A stretch of DNA of 64,000 nucleotides from Pyrinomonadaceae bacterium (GTDB lineage Bacteria; Acidobacteriota; Blastocatellia; Pyrinomonadales; Pyrinomonadaceae): positions 186,001-250,000 of the forward strand of contig JAIBCC010000004.1 in the NCBI GenBank assembly GCA_019694395.1, read 5' to 3'. Below, in pieces: positions 17,511-24,804 of the stretch. Numbering within the stretch: the first letter of the stretch is position 1; every line of letters starts with the position of its first letter. The notes under the pieces are model-generated. The model was not told where the DNA came from. It saw only the letters and a program-made list of their open reading frames with translations, and ran no database searches. The position numbers and the translations under genes were made by a program.

Positions 17511-18053
17511 ATGTTGCCCGAATTAATTTCGTCCGAGCAGATTCTGACGACCAAACTTTTCAATGTTTCCCGCTCCACTCTGCGTGAGGGCGAGATAACT
17601 TATCAACGCGACCTGATTCTGCATTCCGGCAGTGCGGTCATCATTCCTGTTTTCGATGATAAAACTGTGGCGTTAGTTCGACAATACCGTCACGCTGCAC
17701 AAAAATACTTGCTCGAATTACCGGCAGGTTCGCTCGAAAAAGGTGAAACACCGGAAAACTGTGCGGCGCGCGAGATTCAGGAAGAAATCGGCTATCGCGC
17801 TGAAAAGATTGAGCTTCTGACTGAATTTTATGTTTCCCCAGGATTTTTGAATGAGAAAATGTTTGTTTTTTTGGCAACCGAATTAACCGAAGTAGGACAA
17901 AATTTGGACGATGACGAAATGCTTTCGGTCGAAAGATTTTCGTTCCCGGAGATTTACCAAATGATTAAACAAGGAGAGTTTGAAGACGCAAAAACGATGT
18001 TAGGGCTAATTCTGGCAGGAACCAGATTTGGTTTCAATTTCGCTAACCCTTAA
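17511..18053 (+). CDS. Nudix hydrolase, ADP-ribose pyrophosphatase type
   Basis: 180 residues. A complete Nudix box runs from Gly73 to Tyr95 (G-x5-E79-x7-R87-E-I-Q-E-E-I-G), and the upstream LLELPAGSLEKGE with VRQYRHAAQ is the ADP-ribose pyrophosphatase (NudF-like) pattern. Expected reaction: hydrolysis of ADP-ribose or a similar nucleoside diphosphate sugar to AMP plus ribose 5-phosphate, in the cytoplasm, with Mg2+. It is divergent from the minus-strand operon that starts at 17419, with only 91 bases between the starts, so a shared promoter region is likely. Exact substrate cannot be fixed from sequence. Confidence 0.92.
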   Translation: MLPELISSEQILTTKLFNVSRSTLREGEITYQRDLILHSGSAVIIPVFDDKTVALVRQYRHAAQKYLLELPAGSLEKGETPENCAAREIQEEIGYRAEKIELLTEFYVSPGFLNEKMFVFLATELTEVGQNLDDDEMLSVERFSFPEIYQMIKQGEFEDAKTMLGLILAGTRFGFNFANP

Positions 18054-18071
18054 TTTTTGTTGAATTTGCTA

Positions 18072-18101
18072 TTGACGACTTAAAGTAATTTCTGATATTA
18101 T
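18072..18101 (+). promoter_or_regulatory. Candidate sigma-70 promoter of the RDD gene
   Basis: TTGACG (18072-18077), 18-base spacer, TATTAT (18096-18101), about 77 bases before the ATG at 18178, in the 124-base gap after the Nudix gene. Confidence 0.6.
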
Positions 18102-18177
18102 CCGTTTGTTCTTGAAACTATTCAGAAACAATTCCGAAGTCTCGCTATTCAGCATTTCTTTTTAATCTTTCAAAATT

Positions 18178-19566
18178 ATGAACTGCCCGTCTTGTAATCG
18201 AAATTTAGCATCAACCCTGTCTGTTTGTTTTAGCTGCGGCACAATGTTAAACGATTCCGTCCGTGAAGAGCTTGCCTTAAAAATAACTCCCCGTAGCAGA
18301 ACGGAGCAATCGGAAGAAGTTCAACTTGAACTGCCTAAACAAATATTTATTCCCGCTGTAAAAAACGAACCGGTAAAAATGTCAGCTCCGCCGGTTGAAA
18401 TGATTGAAAATAACACTCCCCCAACGCCGGTCGTCAATCGTTCGCATACAGCAGAAATTTTTGCTAAACCGACCAGTCAAACTTTGGTTGGGTTTCAGAA
18501 TAAAAATGCAACCCTTCCTGATTGGCGTTTGCAGCTGCAAAATTCTGTCAGAAAACGTTTAGATGAACAAAAGTCAGGCGACATTTCGGAAGCACAAATT
18601 GTGCAGCCTGCCGCTCCGCGTCGAATCGTTCCGGTAACGAATGGAGCGACTGCGCTAAAGGCTGAAATAGTTGAAGAAAATCAACCTGTTCAGACGGAAA
18701 ATCCGGCAATTGCCAATGCTTTGCGCCGGATAGAAGAATCACGCAAAAAATATCTGGCTCCTGAAAATCCTATTGAGGTTGAAACAATCGAAACTCCGCC
18801 GACGGTTAAACAATTCCCGACCGTTTTGCCGAATAGGTCTTTGAGTTTTTTACCAAAACAAGATCAGGAGCAACTAACTCAACCTCCGGCAAAACCAAAT
18901 GTGGTTAAGTTCTCGCTTGAAACAAAAACCGAGCAAAAGTTTGAAAAAGTTGAAAAATACGATACGGCAAAGCTTCCGCCGCTTCCTTTACCGGCAAAAA
19001 TTTCGTCAAGTTTTGATAAAAAGCCTGAGCCGAAAAAGATTGAACTTAATTTGGATTCTTTGGATTATATCGAGGACATTCATCGAACCGCACCTGAAGG
19101 AAAAAAACAGCCGGAGCCTGAAATTATTGAACATATCGAGGAGACCGAGGAAACCGAAGATTACGCTCCGATCTCATTGCGATTTAATGCCGCGATCTTT
19201 GATTTGCTTATTGGTTCGTTTTTGAGTTTGGTTTTATTATCACCGTTTATGCTTTTGAACGGAAAATTCTTTTCGCTCGAAGGTTTCTTTGCTTTTTTAG
19301 CTACCTGTGCGATCGTGATGTTTATTTATATGACGACCACTATCGGCTTTTTAGGCAGAACTTTCGGAATGCGTTTATTTGCGCTTGAAATCATTGACAT
19401 CGAGGAAAATGACTATCCAACGCTTCACCAAGCTGCGGTTAGTTCGTCCGTCTATCTGATTTCATTGGCACTTGGCGGATTAGGATTTTTGCCGATGCTT
19501 CTCAGCAGTGAAAAACGCGCCGCCCACGATCTGTTGTCAAAAACTATCGTTGTAAAAGAATATTAA
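18178..19566 (+). CDS. Zinc-ribbon and RDD-domain membrane protein
   Basis: 462 residues in three parts. A short zinc ribbon at the N-terminus has Cys3, Cys6, Cys17 and Cys20 (CPSC and CFSC). A long charged, Pro/Glu-rich linker (about 25-335) looks disordered. The C-terminal RDD domain (from about 338) has RFNAAIFDLLIG, three hydrophobic segments, GRTFGMRLF and the closing RAAHDLLSKTIVV. RDD proteins are membrane proteins; some members have been implicated in ion transport. The linker would hold the zinc ribbon well out in the cytoplasm. The gene has its own promoter and a strong terminator, so it is probably monocistronic. Confidence 0.82.
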   Translation: MNCPSCNRNLASTLSVCFSCGTMLNDSVREELALKITPRSRTEQSEEVQLELPKQIFIPAVKNEPVKMSAPPVEMIENNTPPTPVVNRSHTAEIFAKPTSQTLVGFQNKNATLPDWRLQLQNSVRKRLDEQKSGDISEAQIVQPAAPRRIVPVTNGATALKAEIVEENQPVQTENPAIANALRRIEESRKKYLAPENPIEVETIETPPTVKQFPTVLPNRSLSFLPKQDQEQLTQPPAKPNVVKFSLETKTEQKFEKVEKYDTAKLPPLPLPAKISSSFDKKPEPKKIELNLDSLDYIEDIHRTAPEGKKQPEPEIIEHIEETEETEDYAPISLRFNAAIFDLLIGSFLSLVLLSPFMLLNGKFFSLEGFFAFLATCAIVMFIYMTTTIGFLGRTFGMRLFALEIIDIEENDYPTLHQAAVSSSVYLISLALGGLGFLPMLLSSEKRAAHDLLSKTIVVKEY

Positions 19567-19588
19567 GCGAAAGCTAATTTAGAAATTA

Positions 19589-19627
19589 AAGTCTAAGGTT
19601 TGTTATTATTTAGCCTTAGACTTTTTT
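19589..19627 (+). terminator. Intrinsic terminator between the RDD and rqcH-like genes
   Basis: AAGTCTAAGG (19589-19598) pairs perfectly with CCTTAGACTT (19614-19623), 15-base loop, then a T tract to 19627. It ends two bases before the ATG at 19630. Confidence 0.85.
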
Positions 19628-19629
19628 AT

Positions 19630-21063
19630 ATGAACGAACCAACTCTACAAATAATCATCAATGAAATCTCACCAATTTTGCGGGATACCAAATTCGGCAA
19701 AATCTTTCCGCTGGGAAATCTTCGGTTCGTCATAGATTTTAGATTGAATGAAGGCAATTATTTATTCCTCAGCCTTGAACCTTTTGCGCCACGTATTTAT
19801 CTGATTAAAGAGAGGTTGCGCGATTTGGAAAAGCAATCTTTAAATCCGAATCCGTTTATTCAAATGCTTCGCAAACGGCTATCAAACGCAATTGTCCAAA
19901 ATGTTTCCAAAGACGAAAATGAACGCATCGTGCGATTAAAACTGCTCTCCAATGATGAATTTGAAGGTTTGAAAAATTTCACTTTGGTCATTCAATTAAC
20001 CGGACGTTCATCAAATCTTTTTCTGTTGGATGAACGAGATTTTATTCTTGATTCCCTGCGCGAAAACCAAGGCGACGGGCAAATTATTGCTACCCGTTAC
20101 GCGCCGCCTGTGCAGGACAATAAAACGCAAAATAAAGATGAAGTTTTTCCAAAAGGCGATTTTGCAACTTTTTCTGAGGCGTTAAGTCATTATTATCAAC
20201 AAATTGAAGCCGAAAAAGAACGGCAAAATCAAATCAAATCCGCCGAAGCCAAACTGCGTCAGGAAATTTCCAAACGTGAAAAACTGCAAAAAAAATTACA
20301 ACAGGATTTGGAAAATCACGGCAAAGCAGAGCATTGGAAACGGCTTGGCGATTTATTATTGGCAAACCTCGCAAACGCTGTCAGAATTGATGATACAGTT
20401 TTAGTGACGGATTATTTTGACGAAAATGCGCCAACCGTCGAAATCGAAGCAGCCGAACATTTGTCACTAACCGAAGCCGCCGAAAAATTCTTCAAACGCT
20501 ACACCAAAGCGCGAAATGCAAGATTGGCTTTAGAGCAAAGGATTGAACAATTAAGAACCGAAATTGCAGAGTTTGAGACAAAAAAATCAGAGCTTGAAAA
20601 AGCTGTTGCCGAACAAAATCTTGACGGATTTTTGCCTGAAAAATCAGAAGAAAAACCAAATAAACAAAAAGAAAAGAAGGACGATTTTTTCAAAGGCGCA
20701 AGACGTTACATTTCAAGCGACGGTTGGGAAATTTTAGTCGGCAAAGCATCTAAAGACAATGATCATTTAACTTTCCGCATTGCCAAATCGCTGGATTTTT
20801 GGCTTCACGCGGCGGATTACGGTGGTTCGCACGTGGTGGTCAAAAATCCAAATCGTGCCGAACAAATGCCGCCGAAAACGTTGCTCGAAGCCGCGCAGCT
20901 TGCCGCCCAGTTCAGCCAGGGAAAACAACAACCGAAAGCCGCAGTCAACTACACGCAAAAAAAATTCGTCAACAAACCGAAAGGCGCAGTTGCCGGATTG
21001 GTCAGCCTTTCGAGTTTTAAAACGATTTTAGTTGAACCGAAAGAAAGTTTGGAACGAGTTTGA
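19630..21063 (+). CDS. rqcH: NFACT-family protein, RqcH/Rqc2 homologue
   Basis: 477 residues from the ATG at 19630; an earlier in-frame start would lie in the terminator hairpin. NFACT-N domain (about 1-190; LTGRSSNLFLLDE is characteristic), charged coiled coils around 195-240 and 280-345, and a C-terminal NFACT-R domain (FRIAKSLDFWLHAADYGGSHVVVKN, then PPKTLLEAAQLAAQFSQGK). RqcH binds stalled 50S-peptidyl-tRNA complexes and adds alanine tails to mark the nascent chain. The protein is about 100 residues shorter than the Bacillus homologue, mainly in the middle. Family assignment is firm. No Shine-Dalgarno sequence is visible and the terminator abuts the start, so expression may be leaderless or by read-through. 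Confidence 0.9.
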   Translation: MNEPTLQIIINEISPILRDTKFGKIFPLGNLRFVIDFRLNEGNYLFLSLEPFAPRIYLIKERLRDLEKQSLNPNPFIQMLRKRLSNAIVQNVSKDENERIVRLKLLSNDEFEGLKNFTLVIQLTGRSSNLFLLDERDFILDSLRENQGDGQIIATRYAPPVQDNKTQNKDEVFPKGDFATFSEALSHYYQQIEAEKERQNQIKSAEAKLRQEISKREKLQKKLQQDLENHGKAEHWKRLGDLLLANLANAVRIDDTVLVTDYFDENAPTVEIEAAEHLSLTEAAEKFFKRYTKARNARLALEQRIEQLRTEIAEFETKKSELEKAVAEQNLDGFLPEKSEEKPNKQKEKKDDFFKGARRYISSDGWEILVGKASKDNDHLTFRIAKSLDFWLHAADYGGSHVVVKNPNRAEQMPPKTLLEAAQLAAQFSQGKQQPKAAVNYTQKKFVNKPKGAVAGLVSLSSFKTILVEPKESLERV

Positions 21064-21075
21064 AAACATTTTCTC

Positions 21076-21184
21076 AACGCAAAGAAGCAAAGGGTGAAAG
21101 GCGCAAAGGAAAATAAAGTAAAAAGCAATTATAAAAAAGCACTTTAAAAATCTTCGCGCCTCTGCATCTTTGCGTCTTTGCGTT
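21076..21184. repeat. Imperfect inverted repeat of CGCAAAG-type octamers, likely bidirectional terminator
   Basis: AACGCAAAGAAGCAAAGG (from 21076) and the complement of CTTTGCGTCTTTGCGTT (ending 21184) form a long imperfect hairpin made of period-8 units (CGCAAAGA, AGCAAAGG). It lies between convergent genes ending at 21063 and 21193. Similar 'acgcaaagacgcaaag' tracts are familiar in intergenic DNA of several phyla; that is recollection, not a search. Confidence 0.7.
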
Positions 21185-21192
21185 AAAAAATT

Positions 21193-22821
21193 CTAATCTC
21201 TTAAACGGCTTGCTTTATTCACTAAATCCACAAACTCACCTCTGTAACCTTTCAGATCATTGCCTTTAGCAGAATTTGCCAGACTTACTACATTTTGGAA
21301 ATTAGCCGAACCTTTGAAACGTGAATCACGCATCAGCAATCCGAATTGAGCCACAGAAGTTGCAAATTTCAGATTTTCCGAAGCCGATTCGATTGATTTA
21401 TCATTGTCAATCAATCCGATAGTTAGCAGTTTTGAAGCGTCTTCTTTCGGCTCTTTGTAGCGCAGTTTAACAGTCAAAAGTTCGTTATTAAAATTTGTAT
21501 CGGACTTTTGAACTTGTGAATATTTCAACTCAATTCCATCATTTTCGACTTTTTGTCCTGCCGGAACAATTTCGTAAAGTGCTGTTACCGAATGACCTGC
21601 GCCGATTTCTCCGGCATCTTTTTTGTCATCATTAAAATCACGATTTGCCAAAAGACGATTTTCGTAGCCGATCAAGCGATACCCGGCAACTTTGGCGGGA
21701 TTGAATTCGACCTGGATTTTGACATCTTTCGCAATCGTGTAAAGCGTTCCGGCGACTTGTTGACCGAGTGCTTTGCGAGCCTCTTCGTTTGAATCAATGT
21801 AGGCGTAATTTCCGTTGCCTTTGTCCGCAAGTTTTTCCATCATCGAATCATTCAAATTGCCCGTTCCGAATCCTAAAACTGAAAGAAAAATGTTGCTTTG
21901 GCGTTTTTGCTCGATCAATTTTACCAATTCATCATCGCCCGTCATTCCAACATTAAAATCTCCGTCCGTTGCCAAAATCACGCGGTTATTACCGTTGGAA
22001 ATAAAATTTTCTTCCGCAATTTTATAAGCGAGTTTGATTCCCTGTCCGCCATTGGTCGAACCGCCCGCTTCCAAACGGTCAAGCGAATTCAGAATTTCGT
22101 TTTTGTCGTTGGTCGAAGGCAAAGCCAAACCGCTCGAGCCCGCATAAACGACAATCGCCACCCGATCTTGCGGTTTTAATTGGTTGACTAAAATTCTCAA
22201 GCCTTGTTTGAGCAAAGGTAATTTGTCGGGCGAATTCATCGAACCGGAAACGTCCAAAAGGAAAACTAAATTTGAAGGCGGAGTATTGTCAAGCGAAACT
22301 TTTTTGCCCTGTAAACCGATGGAAACGATTTTGTGTTTCGTATTCCAGGGGCAAGTTGCAACTTCGTTTGTGACCGAAAACGGAACATTTCCAATCGGTT
22401 GCGGATAATCGTATTCAAAATAATTGACTAATTCTTCGATGCGGACGGCATCTTTCGGCGGCAAACTTCCGTCTTTGATAAAACGGCGCAGATTGCTGTA
22501 AGAAGCTGTGTCCACATCAATCGAAAAGGTCGAAAGCGGAGCTTGACGGGTTTCTAAAAATGGATTTTCGTTGATTTCGGCATAGCGTTCACCATTAGAT
22601 TTGGTATCTTCTTCATACTCAGAATCTCTGACAGCTATGCTTCTATTTGCGGCTGAACTTGTGTTTGACGCATACGCAGGTGTCGCGTATGGAAGCGGTT
22701 GAGCGGATTTGTTTGCATTCTCAGGTGCTTTGCTGGCTAATTCTCCACCACCGCAAGCTGAAAACAATAAACTGAACACCAGAAATGCTGATGTAAAAAT
22801 AATAATTCTTGTCTGTCTCAT
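21193..22821 (-). CDS. VWA-domain lipoprotein, YfbK-like
   Basis: 542 residues from the ATG at 22821, which has GGAGG six bases upstream. A lipoprotein signal ends with LLFSAC (Cys23). A conserved YfbK-type N-terminal region (about 90-160; FSIDVDTASYSNLRRFI) precedes the von Willebrand A domain with intact MIDAS DVSGS at 190-194 and a second conserved ATDGDFNVG. The C-terminal YfbK region follows (GAGHSVTALYEIVP). VWA domains bind metal and protein ligands; this one would sit in the periplasm or on the outer membrane. Biological role is not known for the family. Confidence 0.88.
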   Translation of the reverse strand: MRQTRIIIFTSAFLVFSLLFSACGGGELASKAPENANKSAQPLPYATPAYASNTSSAANRSIAVRDSEYEEDTKSNGERYAEINENPFLETRQAPLSTFSIDVDTASYSNLRRFIKDGSLPPKDAVRIEELVNYFEYDYPQPIGNVPFSVTNEVATCPWNTKHKIVSIGLQGKKVSLDNTPPSNLVFLLDVSGSMNSPDKLPLLKQGLRILVNQLKPQDRVAIVVYAGSSGLALPSTNDKNEILNSLDRLEAGGSTNGGQGIKLAYKIAEENFISNGNNRVILATDGDFNVGMTGDDELVKLIEQKRQSNIFLSVLGFGTGNLNDSMMEKLADKGNGNYAYIDSNEEARKALGQQVAGTLYTIAKDVKIQVEFNPAKVAGYRLIGYENRLLANRDFNDDKKDAGEIGAGHSVTALYEIVPAGQKVENDGIELKYSQVQKSDTNFNNELLTVKLRYKEPKEDASKLLTIGLIDNDKSIESASENLKFATSVAQFGLLMRDSRFKGSANFQNVVSLANSAKGNDLKGYRGEFVDLVNKASRLRD

Positions 22822-22911
22822 GGTTTCCTCCAAAAAGAAAGATGCAAGTTTGGGACTTGTCGAACCATAGAACGATTTGACAGCCTAAACTTGCAAGATT
22901 TTTAGAGAAAA

Positions 22912-23412
22912 TTATTTAACTATCACAACCTCTTTAGATTTAACAAAAGACTTAACAAAGTCTTCCTCATTTAATAGTATTACTAGATACAAACTTGATC
23001 TTACATCAATATTTTTATCTAAAACTTTTGAGATTGTTAGTGTTCCATCAGTCTTGTTGTAATTGAAATTAGATTTGTTTAAATCAAGAAATCCGTAATG
23101 AATCCCAACAATACTAACTAATTCAAATCGAACGTCATCATATTTTGGCAAATTATTACTTTTGTAATTTCCCAGCACTACTTTAAATTTGTTGGATTTA
23201 ACACTGTAAATAACATTTTTAATTTCAATTTGTCTAATCCACTTAAAATCAGGTTCTTCTCCAACAAAAGGACAAGCCGTTACATTTTCATTAGCTAAAT
23301 TAACTTCTGATAGTTTTGGAAAAACAGAAAAATACTTATTCACAAAAATCGCTGAACCAACAATTAAGCTGAATAAAACTATTCCAATCAGATGTTGTTT
23401 CACAATTTTCAT
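22912..23412 (-). CDS. Small anchored protein of unknown function, paralogue A
   Basis: 166 residues; one N-terminal hydrophobic helix (GIVLFSLIVGSAIFVNKYFSV) and an exported beta-rich domain. The helix is nearly the same as in the neighbour at 23464-24015 (GVILFSLIVGTAIFVSEYFA), and both continue with a Cys-containing segment, so the two are tandem paralogues that have diverged strongly in the soluble part. No known motif. Local base composition is more AT-rich than the next gene. Confidence 0.65.
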   Translation of the reverse strand: MKIVKQHLIGIVLFSLIVGSAIFVNKYFSVFPKLSEVNLANENVTACPFVGEEPDFKWIRQIEIKNVIYSVKSNKFKVVLGNYKSNNLPKYDDVRFELVSIVGIHYGFLDLNKSNFNYNKTDGTLTISKVLDKNIDVRSSLYLVILLNEEDFVKSFVKSKEVVIVK

Positions 23413-23438
23413 CGCTTCGAGAAATCAAAAAATCCGAA

Positions 23439-23466
23439 CTTTTTACTTTTTACTTTTTACTTTCTA
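23439..23466. repeat. Period-7 tandem repeat CTTTTTA, four units
   Basis: Three perfect CTTTTTA heptamers and a degenerate fourth (CTTTCTA), ending within the stop codon of the minus-strand gene at 23464. Related repeats: 13142-13165 and 24784-24804. Confidence 0.75.
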
Positions 23467-24015
23467 TTTCCCTTTATCTAACAAAACAGGGATGGCTTTT
23501 GTTTCGTCAAACTTCGGTTCGGGACTTTTGCTGTTATTGAAATTTGCCGCAGGTTCTGCGATGACGTAAACATTTTCTTCGCCTTTCAAGGCGTTTAGCC
23601 ATTTAAAAGAAGCCCTGTAAATCACTACAGCATTATTTTGGTCAGTAAAATTTGCTCTCAACGGCATCGTTTCAGTCGCCAAATATTCTGTTTTGGCATT
23701 GTCTTTGACAAAAAAATGAATTGAAACTCTGTTGACTTCCGCTTCAGAATTTTCCCGTTTTAACAGAAAATTTGCACTAAACAGATTACTTCTTGGATTC
23801 AAAACGGCTTGTTGTATTTTAACCTCAAAATTGCTCGAATCATTTTGAATAAAGGTTTCCCGGCTACGATGACTGCACGAATATTTTTCGGTCACGGTAA
23901 CGGGATATTTATAAACGCTTGGCGGCGGCGGAATCGGGGCAAAATATTCGCTGACAAAAATTGCAGTGCCGACGATCAGGCTGAAAAGTATCACTCCAAA
24001 AACATTTTGATTCAT
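23464..24015 (-). CDS. Small anchored protein of unknown function, paralogue B
   Basis: 183 residues from the ATG at 24015. The open frame extends further upstream, but that part would overlap the next gene by 161 bases, and the membrane helix (GVILFSLIVGTAIFVSEYF) then lies at the N-terminus as in paralogue A, so the internal start is preferred. The exported part begins with a proline-rich stretch (APIPPPPSVYKYP) and contains CSHRSRETF. It has no recognised domain. Confidence 0.65.
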   Translation of the reverse strand: MNQNVFGVILFSLIVGTAIFVSEYFAPIPPPPSVYKYPVTVTEKYSCSHRSRETFIQNDSSNFEVKIQQAVLNPRSNLFSANFLLKRENSEAEVNRVSIHFFVKDNAKTEYLATETMPLRANFTDQNNAVVIYRASFKWLNALKGEENVYVIAEPAANFNNSKSPEPKFDETKAIPVLLDKGK

Positions 24016-24088
24016 AACGCAAACTCCTCTGTCAAAATTTAGAACGATGATAAATGATTTGCTTGCAGAATTACAAGAAAATTCTGTT

Positions 24089-24733
24089 TCAGGCGAGTTC
24101 AAAATGTAAAAGTCTTTTGGATTCGGGCAAAAAATAGAAAATATAATCTTCTTTGGTTTCGCGGTCGGTTTGTCCGGTGATGTTCGGACCGCCGAAAAAA
24201 TGGGTGTGAATTTCCCAACCGATGGCATCGTCAAACAAAATATATTCAACGCCGTTCATCCAATATGAGATGTTAAAACTGTTTTCAGTTCGGGAAATTT
24301 TGATGAAAACTTTTCCGCGACTAATTCCGACTTTATTGGTTAGAAAATCGTTTGCAGTCGAATTTCGGCGGCGCAGCCAAATCACCAAAACATAAATTCC
24401 CAAGCCAAGCATTAAAGTTACGACCAAAACAAAAAAGCCGACAAAAATCCAGGCGATAGGATTACTTGAGTTTTGCCACAAGGCACGAATAAACACAAAG
24501 CCGAGAAGTGAAATTCCGATCAAACCAACCAATAAAAAAGGAATCCCGCATCCAATCCAAAGAAAAGTGTTGCGCTTTTTCAAAGAATTGTAGCGGGCTA
24601 AAATCTTTTGTTTGGCAGAATCGTTCAAAAAACCGCGCCGAATATCATTTAATTCGCGTTCGTCAAAACGCAAAGCATAATGCGCTTCGGACGCTTCTTT
24701 TGAACTCTTTTTCCACCGCTCGACAAAATCCAT
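24089..24733 (-). CDS. Membrane protein of unknown function, YcxB-like pattern
   Basis: 214 residues: a charged cytoplasmic N-terminal helix region (FDERELNDIRRGFLNDSAKQKIL), two long membrane helices (about 58-80 and 92-115), then a cytoplasmic beta-rich domain (NSFNISYWMNGVEYILFDDAIGWEIHTHFF). The last part resembles YcxB-type domains in pattern only. It is not clearly coupled to its neighbours (73- and 54-base gaps). Function unknown. Confidence 0.6.
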   Translation of the reverse strand: MDFVERWKKSSKEASEAHYALRFDERELNDIRRGFLNDSAKQKILARYNSLKKRNTFLWIGCGIPFLLVGLIGISLLGFVFIRALWQNSSNPIAWIFVGFFVLVVTLMLGLGIYVLVIWLRRRNSTANDFLTNKVGISRGKVFIKISRTENSFNISYWMNGVEYILFDDAIGWEIHTHFFGGPNITGQTDRETKEDYIFYFLPESKRLLHFELA

Positions 24734-24783
24734 ATATGTTTCAGCAAATTAGAGATAAAAACAAATTCAAAATATTTTTTTGC

Positions 24784-24804
24784 CTTTTTACTTTTTACTT
24801 CCTA
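24784..24804. repeat. Period-7 tandem repeat CTTTTTA at the end of the TPR gene
   Basis: Two perfect CTTTTTA units and a degenerate third (CTTCCTA). The repeat overlaps the stop codon and last codons of the minus-strand TPR gene, so it supplies its stop (TAA) and final Ser-Lys-Lys. Confidence 0.65.

Noticed and set aside
19600..19629. Earlier in-frame start of the RqcH-like gene
   Set aside because: It lies in the loop of the terminator 19589-19627; NFACT-N starts with the later Met.
24016..24249. N-terminal extension of the small anchored protein B
   Set aside because: It overlaps the next gene by 161 bases and would bury the membrane helix inside the protein, unlike paralogue A.
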